Source: Epiperipatus broadwayi
Taxonomy: Eukaryota > Onychophora > Udeonychophora > Euonychophora > Peripatidae
Assembly: GCA_028023455.1 (NCBI GenBank)
Contig: JAQFVV010006427.1
Location: forward strand, 1,428,001 to 1,492,000
Direction: 5' to 3'
Length of the DNA stretch: 64,000 nt
Numbering within the stretch: the stretch's first letter is position 1; each line of letters opens with the position of its first letter. The translations under genes were made by a program, and so were the position numbers. Shown here piece after piece: positions 1 through 10,715 of the stretch. The notes under the pieces were generated by a model. It was not told where the DNA came from, did not search any database, and worked only from the letters and a program-made list of their open reading frames with translations.

Positions 1-462
1 AATGCAATTACATTTTATTCTTTTTATATTTTTCTTTCCAAATTTGTTATGCAGTATTTTGCATAATAAAACATTTTCTGAGTGTAATGCTAATAGTTTA
101 CAATATTTTACAACATACTAAAAGCTGATACTGATTTAGAATCAAACCAATTGAAGAGATTCTGATTTCTTGATAACAATATCATTATAGGAAAAAAATT
201 TATTGAAAAAAGAGCATCATCCAGAAAATCAGACATTTCATAATTTACTTTATTTTAAAAATAAAAATAAGATAGTTTTTTATTATTATTTTTATTGCTT
301 TCAGTGAATGCATAAATGAACACATAGTAATATATATATATATAAAGTGTCCCATTAATTTATTAAAAATTTTGTATAAATTACAATCTTGATTGATATG
401 TGCATATTATATATATAAAGCATATGAGTTATGTATTCTATTCCAATAAATGTTTATCAACA

Positions 463-500
<38 letters not shown>

Positions 501-784
501 TTGAGTAAAAAGGGGTTGGAAAAAATATATATCATAGTTTGCAGTTCCATTGTATATAAAACTATTTAGTCAATTTTTTTTAACAAACTAATATTTAAAA
601 TAAGATTACTACTGTGTAAATATAAATTTAATTTTTTTAATAATTAAAAATAGTTTTGCATTAAAATAAAGGATTTTAATATAATGCAAAAATATAATAA
701 CTAAAATTATACATACTTGAAATCATTTATCAATTTCTTTAAAAATATATGCACATTGAATTCTCATGCATTTATATATATATA
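1..784. other. AT-rich spacer with microsatellites
   Basis: No gene seen. It holds short TA runs and a compound (TA)n(GT)n microsatellite at about 463-501. All six frames are closed by frequent stops. Confidence 0.7.
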
Positions 785-1276
785 TAAATAATAAAAATAA
801 TAAATATAATGGTAATAAACTATTATAAAGTCTTTCAATCCACAGAAATACTTTCAGTTAATTTCTTAAACCTGACTCAACTGCCATTAAATTCAAAAAA
901 ACAAAACAGAAGCAATCTCTTCGATTCAAATCCCATGAATCCTGTATTTTAATGTTAGCAGCTTGTTTATTTATTAAATGCCTTTTATTCCTATTTATAA
1001 AAGTGCCTCTTTATTTTTTCTTTTATTATGGTTTCTCTCTTCATGAAGAATTTTCACACTTTCGATATCAAATTTAAAATTATATTTACATAGTTTTTCA
1101 TGATCAAAGAAAATAAGCAGTCATTAAATCACCATTATGTTTACTTTTTACATGATTATCTAAAAATTTGTGCTCCTTTAATCTCTTTTTAATACTGCAC
1201 CTTGATTTACCTATATATGATAACATACTCTCACAAAAAAATTTGATATACAATATCACTTTTCTGCTTATTAGAT
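785..1276 (-). pseudogene. Penelope-like element 3' fragment with GIY-YIG domain (minus copy)
   Basis: Read on the minus strand, this encodes the C-terminal GIY-YIG endonuclease region of a Penelope-like retroelement (PLE), then its 3' untranslated tail. Visible motifs are the spaced Y..F/C strand, the core SYIGKSRCSIKKRL, and KEHKFLDNHVKSK, which keeps the histidine usual after the core. In PLEs this nuclease nicks target DNA so that the reverse transcriptase can prime. The frame breaks just after TAYFL relative to the plus copy, so this is a dead fragment. The reverse transcriptase domain is absent. It lies head to head with a second copy at 1650-2115. The family call is secure; the exact clade is not. 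Confidence 0.75.
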
Positions 1277-1542
1277 ATGACATCCTTAGAAAGGGGATAT
1301 ATAAATTGTAAATCAAAAGTACTAATTATGCATAAGATGGCAAGTTTTAGATCTGTTTTGTTTTATAATGAAAAATTATGTCATTACCAAAGTGATAAAC
1401 TGAAAAATATTGAGATATTTGCAAAGAAATTTATTGTACATCAATTTACAAAGAGTTATAATGGTTTAAAGGAAATGAAGATTGATAGTAAACAATGGAT
1501 ATCTATTCCATTTATTTCAAATCCACAAGTGATATTTTTTAG

Positions 1543-1581
<39 letters not shown>

Positions 1582-2115
1582 AATGTGTTTAATGTTTCAT
1601 TTTATGTTCCAAACAAGGTTAATAAATTAGTAAATAATTCTAAGAATGTCATAGCTGTCAAGCAGAAAAGTAATATTGTATATCAAATTTTTTGTGAGGG
1701 TATGTTATCATATATAGGTGAATCAAGGTGCAGTATTGAAAAAAGATTAAAGAAGTGTGAATTGTTAGATAAGCATGTAAAAAGTAAGAATAATGGTGAT
1801 TTAATGACTGCTTCTGTTTTCTTTGATCATGAAAAAACATGTAAATATAATTTTAACTTTGATGTTGAAAGTGTGCCAATTCTTCATGAAGAGAGAAACC
1901 ATAATAAAAGAAAAATAAGGAGGCAATTTTTAGAAATAGGAATAAAATGCATTTAATAAATAGAAAAGTTTACATTTACTTCCACTTTGTTTTTGTTTTT
2001 AAATTAATGGCAGTTGAGGCAGGTTTAAGAAATTAATTGAAAGTATTTCTGCAGATTGAAAGACTGTTTATAATAGTTTATTATGTTATATTTATTATTT
2101 TTATTATAATTACAA
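1277..2115 (+). pseudogene. Penelope-like element fragment with GIY-YIG domain (plus copy)
   Basis: Two frames together give the end of a PLE protein. The stretch 1277-1545, with WISIPFIS near its end, resembles the linker before the nuclease. A TA microsatellite at 1545-1579 interrupts it and shifts the frame. From 1585 (no ATG; the frame simply opens) the text runs SFYVPNKVNKLV, then IVYQIFC and SYIGESRCSIEKRL, the GIY-YIG signature, to a stop after GIKCI at 1954-1956. The catalytic-type Y, G and R residues are present, but the histidine seen in the minus copy (KEHKF) is C here (KKCEL). No reverse transcriptase is present upstream. The 3' untranslated tail to about 2115 matches the tail of the inverted copy. 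Non-functional remnant. Confidence 0.75.
1545..1579. repeat. TA microsatellite inside PLE sequence
   Basis: An uninterrupted TA run splits the PLE coding remnant and changes its frame. Confidence 0.95.
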
Positions 2116-4889
2116 TTTTGTTCTAATTAACGGACATTTTATTTATATTACATATTTTAAATAATATATATTTTGTAAAAACTGATATAAGAAAAAACTA
2201 TATGTTTGATATAATGTGGAAAACTACAGAAAATTATCTATAATATAATGTAACACATGCTTTCATAGATGTTTATTTTTTGCTATATTTCCACAAACTT
2301 TATTAAGTTCGTGATGACTTCATGCTAATAAAGCACTGCTCTACAGAGACTTGTTAATATTCTACTGCATTATTGCAACTTTGCTTGGCTGTGCAAATGT
2401 GTCATTTTTATTTTTAAACAAAAAATAATAATACTGGAATATATTGCCAAATCCTTCCTTATTAATTATGAGGAAATCTAATTTAAAAAAGTCTCTTCAT
2501 TATGTTAGAGAAAATGGTCCACTTTTTGTAATATATATAAAAAATTACAATAAAAAAACATTGTGCAGATAAAATTGTCCTTTTTTTTAATAAGATGTGA
2601 GAGACAAATAATTATATTTTTTTGAATATACAAGTTGTTTTATTTATTCGTTTTTTTTTACAAAGAATTTTAACTTTGTGTATATTTAATTTATATACTT
2701 TATTTACATTTTTCAATAAATTGGTGCATGCATAGTACAGTGTTAATACCCAGAAGGTGCTTAAGTATAGTATTTTCAATATATAAAAGTAGTTGCTTTA
2801 TTCTGCTGCAGTCTAAATAAAATCTTTTTAATATTATTTCTGTAGAATCTATAGTCATTAGAGAGAAAAATTTTACAACTAAAAATCAGTTTTAAAAAAA
2901 CTTTTGAGACAACGTATGATCCCATAATCTAATGAATAAAGACATTATCAGTTTTTAAAAATTTCTAATTTAGTGCTGCAGAATAGTTTTCAAAACAGAT
3001 GTCAATCAGTAATGAGGTTTCACTCATTATTCTTGTAGCCAGTGTCATAATAATTTTTTAAGTATCTGAACATTCCTAAACTAATACTAAAATCTTCATA
3101 AACATGTTAATTTTAGAGAAGATAAATAACACCTCATCAAAATATTGTCTTACGATAAATGGGCAACTTTTTTTTTTATTATTTAAACAAAATATTTTTA
3201 AAGACTTGCAACAAAACAATATAATTCATTTTTTACAAACTACAAAAAAAATTTCTAATGATAACTTTTAATGATATTTCCCAAAACCTGTTTTAAATAT
3301 ATATAAACAGTCTTAAATAGGTTAACTAGCAAAAGCCTTTTCCTGCATCCTTTTTTAGAGTAACACAGAAAAAAAAGCATTATTAATCAGCTTAAAAACT
3401 GCCAATTAATGAGACATATATATATGTTTTCTCTTTTAAATAATATTAACCATAATAGTATTTACTAAGTTGAACTGGATAGGTGATAACTATCTAAAAA
3501 AAACTTTGGTAAGTTGTGAAAGTTTTTCAAATTTTTTTCATATTGCTAAAACGTTTTATCCAGATTTAAGTTCCGTATTAAGAGAAAGGTAGATATATAT
3601 GCCCAGTCATTACTCAAGAGTTTTCAATAATTAAAAGGCTAAAAAGGAGCTGGATTGGACATACCGGTAGAGAGTCTGATAATATGGAGAGTTGAAGACA
3701 TAAACTAGATCTCAAGAGATTATACAAGATTTTAAAAAAAGTCCAGATATATAATGAATAAAAGAAATTAAAAAGTTTGGTAGAACGATATAGGAATAAA
3801 AAAACAATGAATAGAAGAAATTGGATTTAACTAAAATCTTTATTGTGTTGCAAATCAATAACAATTAAAAATGGTATTCTAAAGTAAGTAAAATATGAAT
3901 AAATGAATCAGACTTTTAAAAGATCTTTGTAAACAATTATTTTTTTTTAGTATTCTATAAGATTTTCTCTACCAGTGAATAACTTTTTCATAATATTATT
4001 ATAAAATATTACAGAAATAGACAATTAATACTTCTCAGTTCTATTAACAAAAATAAATGAATGAAATAGCCTAATAATGACAGCAGACTGATTAGATATT
4101 GGCTTCGTGTTCGTATTTGAATTTTTACAATATAGATTTGACGTTATCTTTTTGCACAAAATATTGTAAAAAATAATATCTAATATTAATTTTGAAGGTT
4201 TTCTCTTTAACTTTTAATAAAATAAATCTTATATAACATTGCAATTAAACTATTGTTTCAGAAACTTTATAAAGTTTTGATGAAAATGCTTTCAAGTTAT
4301 TGGTTTCACAAATCATTTGTTGTTCAAGGTGCAGCCAATCATAACATGTTCATTATTAGACAATTTATTTAACTATAATTACAAATTATTGGGAAAAATT
4401 ATAAAGGAGAACATTTTTATACATAAGAAAGTCAGTGATTTTAATAAAGATGACTATATTTTATTTCCAATATTTATTTTTCACTTTTAAAACTCTTATA
4501 ATATAGATATATAGATTAAACCTGTTTGCCAAGTTAAATTTAACTTCTAATTAAAAACAAATTTTGGAAGCACTAATTATTTAGTAATAATAATTCCAAG
4601 CGTCACTATAAATCATAACAATTACCAATAGTATTTGCTAGTTTTACTTTATTCTGTAATACTATCCATTCTCTGAAGGTATGATACCAATGTTGAGTAT
4701 TTTAAACTCATTAACTTCATTAAAAAATAACTCTTCATAGAATATTGTCTATATTTGTAATTATTTGTATTCACTCATTCAAACTTATATTTTAATTTCT
4801 AAGAGTACATATCTATAATTACAATCATTACTTTATGTGCAGTATCTGTACATTTATAATTAAAAAAACACTCTCTAATAATATTGGCA
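2116..4889. other. AT-rich spacer, nothing recognised
   Basis: About 2.8 kb of low-complexity A+T-rich sequence with poly-T and poly-A tracts and short TA runs. No open frame of useful length, no RNA gene and no recognisable element. Confidence 0.6.
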
Positions 4890-5160
4890 TCAGCATGGGA
4901 TTTGGGTTTTCACCATCAGATTTTCAATGATATAGATTGGCTGAAACGTTGGAGTAGATTGAAGCATGTCCATTAAAGTATGAAGATTTGCTATCTTAAT
5001 ATAGACTGAGCACTGATTATATATATGTGTGGAGATGATAATCTGGACTAACTGATGAGTGCTGTTTTAGCATGAAATATGTATATTGGTGATTATTTAT
5101 CTTTTCTACATGTGTGTAGTCATGTGTATCAGTTGTATGAGATAGTGTGAATAGTTGAAA
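4890..5160 (+). repeat. Hammerhead-bearing dispersed repeat, single truncated copy
   Basis: This matches the reverse complement of the 472-bp tandem units at 49.3-50.24 kb. Shared text includes ATCAGATTTTCAAT, GTCCATTAAAGTATGAAG, GATGATAATCTGGAC and the ribozyme core. Similarity starts near 4890 and fades after about 5160, so both ends of the unit are missing and only one copy is present. It is clearly more diverged than the tandem pair, so it is an older member. The 73-codon minus-strand frame across it is a chance frame. Confidence 0.85.
5033..5102 (+). ncRNA. Type I hammerhead self-cleaving ribozyme
   Basis: All conserved parts are visible. Stem I outer strand AGAT (5033-5036) pairs with ATCT (5099-5102). 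ATAATC (5038-5043) pairs with GATTAT (5091-5096). An internal loop TGG follows, then ACTAA (5047-5051) pairs with TTGGT (5086-5090, one G-T wobble). The core CTGATGA is 5052-5058. Stem II TGCT/AGCA with loop GTTTT is closed by a G-T wobble. GAAA is 5074-5077. Stem III is minimal (ATA/TAT). The predicted cut follows A5085 in the triplet ATA, which fits the NUH rule. Hammerheads of this form, with a tiny stem III and an internal loop in stem I, are known from Penelope-like elements and retrozymes. Activity is inferred, not shown. Confidence 0.87.
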
Positions 5161-5790
5161 GGTGCTTGAAAATCTGAGTTCAAATCCCCTATAGTTACAA
5201 TTGAGCTCCCAGGTTTGTGAAGAGTGCCTGTTTTTCAAATATTTACTCTCTAATAATTGATTTTTACAACTATTGCATATAATTCAAACAGAAGAGATTT
5301 ACACCCCAAGCATATGCACTGTAATATTCGTTATAATAACTCAACGATACCTTTTTTTTTATTTCTGAATATTTTTATTTACGATGAAAAGAATTATTTA
5401 AATTTTTATTTATTCCAAATTATATACAAGTATTAACATATGTACAGGGGGGGTGACCTACAAAATATAGGCAGATACAATCATTGAACTTTAAAGTATA
5501 ATTTATATCATTTTAAAATAAGAACAACTAAGAAAAATATTGTTTGGCCAAATTTTTCTCATAGTATTTCTGGATATATATTTTATGGCATACAAATATA
5601 TATTATATCACTCTTTATTATCTCTTTTAGTTCATTATATTTTTTGTTGCTAAAAATTATAGAACAGCAAGCAAGCCACATGGTTCTAATAGTGTGAGTA
5701 ATTACCTCATTATATGAATTAAAATTTTTTATATTTTTCTCAAGCAATTCTTTTAGATTAATTATTTGCTTGTGTAATATAATGTATCTT
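5161..5790. other. AT-rich spacer, nothing recognised
   Basis: A+T-rich DNA with no useful open frame. It may include the decayed 3' tail of the LINE that follows on the minus strand, but this cannot be shown. Confidence 0.5.
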
Positions 5791-6900
5791 AAAAATGAAA
5801 TGTGTGGCCATGTTTCAAAAATGTGTTATCATATCTTCTGGATGCCTATTGCATAAGATATATGTGGGATCCAGATTTAATTTAAAATGGTTAATGAGGA
5901 CAGTTTTTGTAGGAATTATGTTAAGTAATAAGTTAAGTAAAAATTTTAGCCATGATTGAGGAACAGATATATTTTGGAATCTAATTAAAATTTTGACAAT
6001 TGGGAGGGTTTATCATAGATGTTTTTTGAAAATATAAAATTTTTCAATGAAACACCAATTAATGATTTGATATTATAATTGTTCAACAGATATGCATGCT
6101 CAATAGTGAAAACAGTATAAAAAATGACTTGTATAGGAATATTGAGCAAGCAGTATTATAGGTGGAAGAGTGGCTTTGAGGATTGGATTAACTGTAGTTG
6201 TAATATACATTTTAGCTCTGATATAGGATATTAATAATTGATGACATATTAGATTAAGACTCACTTTGCAAATAGAAAAACAAGCATTTGTAATTGATAG
6301 AAGATGTGATGTTAATCCCCAAATGTATTATTTATTGAGGTCATGATATTTTTAATAGTACTTCTTAAAAAATGCATCCATAGACTATAGTAAGTAAATA
6401 AACCATCCAGAATAGCATTAACAATACAAACTTTTACTATAGGGCAAAATAATTTTGGGCAGAAGGCTTTTGAACTTGTTATAATCAGATGATTTAGATG
6501 ATGGCTTAAGTGTGTTTTAGATCAATTAATTGGAATTCAAAGAAAAAATGAGTGTGTACCTGTGAAGAATAAAGATATATTGTGACCTGTAACTATCTGT
6601 CACATGGATGACTTACAAACTTATATTGAAGATGCTGTTAAGATTTCAAATTTGTTCAGAATATGAAAAATGAGAAGGATATTTTGCATCTTTGCAGACT
6701 ATCAGAACATTATCGATAAAAGATATCACTTTAACAGTAGTACCAAGGTGAGTAAGGAAGAGATCTTCTGTGCACTGCTCAATCTCTCTGATCATGGGGT
6801 CTATATATATTGTTAGTAGTAGTGAAGCAAGTGGTGAGCTCGATGATATTTGTTGAGTACTGAAGATATTCTCAAACCAAAGCACAAGATAGAGACTTTT
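5791..6900 (-). pseudogene. Non-LTR retrotransposon (LINE) relic: RT and C-terminal Zn knuckle
   Basis: On the minus strand the frame 6885-6646 resembles the palm of a LINE reverse transcriptase: SSSSPLASLLLTIYIDP matches the usual GVPQGSPLSP.LF.IYI block, and about 25 residues on VKVISFIDNVLIV matches the catalytic F/YADD block, with N in place of the second D. Further down, near 5890-5800, DPTYILCNRHPEDM followed by HF and HG resembles the C-terminal cysteine-histidine knuckle of I/Jockey/R1-type LINEs. Several stops and frame changes lie between. The mutated catalytic motif and breaks mean it is inactive. The superfamily call (LINE) is firmer than any clade call. Confidence 0.6.
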
Positions 6901-7139
6901 GAAAAGATAACAGTATCCATCTTATCTTTTAAATAGAAATTTAATTATATAGGCTAATCTAAACATCTTAGTCTGAGATTGTGAAGATGTTTCTTTATTT
7001 ACATGCTCTCAAATTAGATTCACCTATATAACTAAATTTAGATTCAAAAGATAATATGGCTGCTTTTATCTTTTCAAAAAAACTCTATATTATGCTTTAG
7101 TTTGAAGGTACTCTCAATAGTCAATATGACATCATTGAG
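6839..7139. repeat. Imperfect inverted repeat within LINE RT sequence
   Basis: Left arm 6839-6962 and the reverse complement of right arm 7018-7139 align along their length, with shared blocks TTGAAAAGATAA, TTATCTTTT and TTATATAGG. The spacer contains a smaller 9-bp hairpin (AAACATCTT at 6961-6969 with AAGATGTTT at 6984-6992). The left arm overlaps the RT-coding remnant, so this looks like a 5'-inverted LINE insertion or two opposed copies. Confidence 0.75.
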
Positions 7140-7142
7140 CTA

Positions 7143-10100
7143 TTATAACATACTTTACAGCATATATGCTTAGGATATAAATCCCCTCTGTTTAAATTAC
7201 ATACAATTTCTGTGCTAATAAATAAAATTAAATATTATGATTATTTATCAAAATGACAGATAATATGAATCTTTTAGCACATTACTATTATGGATATTAC
7301 AGGTATTTTATTGCATAATAATTCATCTGATGGTTATGATATTAACATTTAATTGTCATTATGATTTTGTAAATTTACATATATGAAACAAATATTGTAT
7401 GCTGCAAAAGAAAAGTTAGAAGCATATAATTTTTTTTAATATTGTAACAAAATATAAAACTATAGTAATATGTACCTATAAGTAATAATTGTTATTATTT
7501 TCCTAAATGCAGATTCAGAACTTAAAGCAATTTATTAGAAAAACATCACCAAATTAGTGATACATTTCACTATTGTTCATGGAATCACCATTGCCTGCAT
7601 TCTTATCATCTCATTTTATATTCTGGTCTATTGAGGTCTTAATAATAAAACAATAGAGTATATTTTTTTATAAATCAAACAAAATAATATAATGAAATGG
7701 ATTCCCCTTTCCCAAAAGTTTATTATTTAATTTTTTAGACATTGCACCCTCTCTTTTCTTAATGACTTTTCTACTCCATTATTTAAAAAGTTTTTAATGA
7801 GTAATTATTTAATTTGCCATAGATGAAACAAATTATTATTTTTTAATTTTTGAAGTTTTTTTTTTCTACATCTTTATTTTATCTAGTTTTTCAATGATTT
7901 TTTTAAACTCCTTTTCATTTGAAGTTAAAAAATCTATAATTGCCCAAAATTACAACAACAAAATACATAAATAAAATGTTTATTTCTATTTTTAATTTTA
8001 AAAATAGTTATACATTGTACTTTATTAAATGTTATTTTTATGATTTGAAATAATTTTAAAACAGGTTCGAATTTTAATGTTAAAATAAAATATCTTAGTA
8101 AACTGAAGATAAATGTGTATTCTTATATACACAAAGTTATTTGATTTAAACTTTTCAATATTTTGTACCTGTTACAATATTTTTTACTTTAAAAAAATGT
8201 TAAATAATATCTATGAGTATAACACTCATATATTGCAATATGACTAGCCTCTATATAGTCATACCGCTATAGATATATAAAAAAGCACAATGAATATTCA
8301 AGGTAAGTATGTTGCAACATATAAACTAAATATAAAGCTAATAAAACAGCGGACCCAATTTAATAAATTCTGTAGTTCATTAAAATATTCAAATGCTCAT
8401 GTATTTAACACTTTTGCATGTAAATCTTAACCATGTTTGATCATTTTTTAATTCATTATGTTTTGTTCATATGAAATGATATAGCTCTCTGCCCATAATC
8501 CTCAAAGAGTAATAGAACAAGAGAAGTTACTGCTCATATTTTTAGTTTTTTATATAATTGTCTGTTTATGAAAGACCAATAATCTGAACTTGTGAAGTAT
8601 GTTTATGTCAGGAATAAATGAAATTACATTCTTGCATAAGATTCATAAAAAGTCAGAATTAAATTTAGAATTAAGAAATTGTTTAGTAGGAACAATATTT
8701 TGATAGAGGTAGAATAAAAAATTATTAAAATTTGATCAATAAAAATGGATTTTCAAATATTGCACTGTATATAGCTCACTTTTTTTAAACAGTTGTAATA
8801 AAGACTGGAAGAGAATTGGCATTTAAATATCTAATAAATCACACATGTTCTGGAGTAAAATCTGCTAACAACTTTTCTAGCATGAGTTAAAGTATTTAAT
8901 AAAGTAATTACGGTTGCATATTTTTAAATGAAAAAATTTTTAACTAGTGGCATTAATGCTACATTCTAATAAAAGATGACTATAGTTTGGGATAAACAGA
9001 ATTCAAATCCATTTACAAATGAGAGAGTATACATTAATTCATAATGAAGAAATTCAAAGCTATGATTCCACCATTTCATTAATTTATCTATTGTAAAGTT
9101 TACAAGATGTATCAAGAATTATAAAAAGCAATTGCATGATCTAGAATAGTCTTAATAATATGAAGTTTCCTTGCTACAATAATGACTTTGTAGGCTATAT
9201 ATATATAGTATATTATATTAAACGTTATTTAATATACTAAGATCAAATGAAATGTTTTCTGTCTCTAAAGGTTAACATAAGATTGTTATAAAGGAAAATG
9301 GGGTTATTTTTATTATTATAATGTGAAAGAAAAAAATTGTGATTTTTTCATATTATTTAACTAATAAATCTATACAAATAATATTGATGCAAATGGAGAA
9401 TCTAGAAAATGATGTATTAAGTGTAAATATTTTTAGTAGATATATATAGTTCTTTAACTCTGGAGAAAATCTCTTTGAGAACAAATAGTTCAAATTATAT
9501 ATACATAGATTTTAATCAAATGATTCATCTGATAATGTAATTGAAGTTGTGAGTATTATATATAGATCTACAAATGCTGATGTAAGAGTCTTTAAAGTGA
9601 TGATAATAAATAATTTTAATTTAAGAGATCAAATCTAATTTTAAAACCAACTTGACAGTTCATAATACTTAATCACTTTAGGAAAAAGAAAAGTTATCTA
9701 AATTAGCACAACATGTTTGTACATATTGTAATCTTTTATATCACGGAATGAAATAAACAATTTTAATAACATTATATCATTTAAATTTTTCAATATAAAG
9801 AATGAAAAAAATTTTGATCATTATTCTTTAGTGTGATTGGTCTTAAACTGTCAGTTGAAATACATGTTAATGAAGAATGATTTTAATATAGAAAAATAAA
9901 ATTTAGCAATAGCCTGGGTAGTAAAACACAATATAAGTATCACTAGTTAGAACAAATACATAGAAATGAAATTATAAATGTAGTCTAGAAATGTGTAAAT
10001 CAGCTTCAAATTTGTTAGGTGATTTTGGACAAAAAAAATTATAAGAAATTTTACTGGTTATCATAAGCAGCAGCATTTATTTATAAATGAGTATGGCTAA

Positions 10101-10360
10101 CAGGTTTCTCTGGGCATAGTTGCTGAGAGATTCCTGACTCCAAAAAAAGGAGAAGCCACAGTGCATCACATCACATAGCCATTTTAACTACAAGGAAAAA
10201 AGATAAAGATAAACAAAATAAATAAATAATAATGAGATATTTTTATGATTGTTATTCAAACCAATCTGTTAACTACAAATACACTGATGTACAGAAAATG
10301 TTTCTCCAACATTTCACTTATATGCTATCTGTGATGTTGTCTTTTAACTTTTTTCTGCAT
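7143..10360. other. AT-rich spacer, nothing recognised
   Basis: About 3.2 kb with no convincing gene, RNA or mobile element. Homopolymer tracts and short TA runs only. Confidence 0.55.
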
Positions 10361-10364
10361 AAAA

Positions 10365-10715
10365 ATTTTCTTTCTTAAACATTTCAACACCATATCTAAT
10401 TGCAGCTCTACAATATAATCTATCATTAGTCATATATTTCCAATAAAGCAATCATCATTGCAATTCCTTAGGACAACATTGAAAATATTGCTATAATATA
10501 AACAGGATCTCCCTCTTTTAAGCTTAATTTTACTATAAAACAATCTTTTAAAAAGTCATGTTGTGTTCATTTATTCACATGTCCAGTCCACTGAAGATGC
10601 CATTTTACAATATTAGATTCTATAGTATCACACCCAACGAGTTGAAGAAAATATTGTGATCTTATGATCCTGCCTTTGTATTTTAAAAAATTTTGTGGAA
10701 CATTTTAAATCAACC
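10365..10715 (-). pseudogene. LINE ORF2 C-terminal relic
   Basis: Read on the minus strand, this gives the C-terminal tail typical of APE-type LINEs: a conceptual ESNIVKWHLQWTGHV (WTGHV at 10590-10576), corresponding to the common QLRWAGHV motif, followed by a stretch resembling the PKRIFYGEL..GKR segment and then a decayed region. There are several stops and at least one frame change. Only the post-RT part survives; no catalytic residues are present. It was recognised from the order and spacing of the tail motifs, so the family is probable rather than certain. Confidence 0.5.

Larger units (their letters stand above)
785..2115. repeat. Large inverted repeat formed by two PLE 3' ends
   Basis: The reverse complement of about 785-1275 aligns with about 1650-2115 over coding and 3' tail sequence, with scattered substitutions and small indels. 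Shared anchors include CTTCATGAAGAGAGAAACC and a matching GGCAGTTGAG tail motif. The arms flank about 375 bp of single-copy PLE linker with a TA run. Transcription through it would give a long hairpin. Confidence 0.85.
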
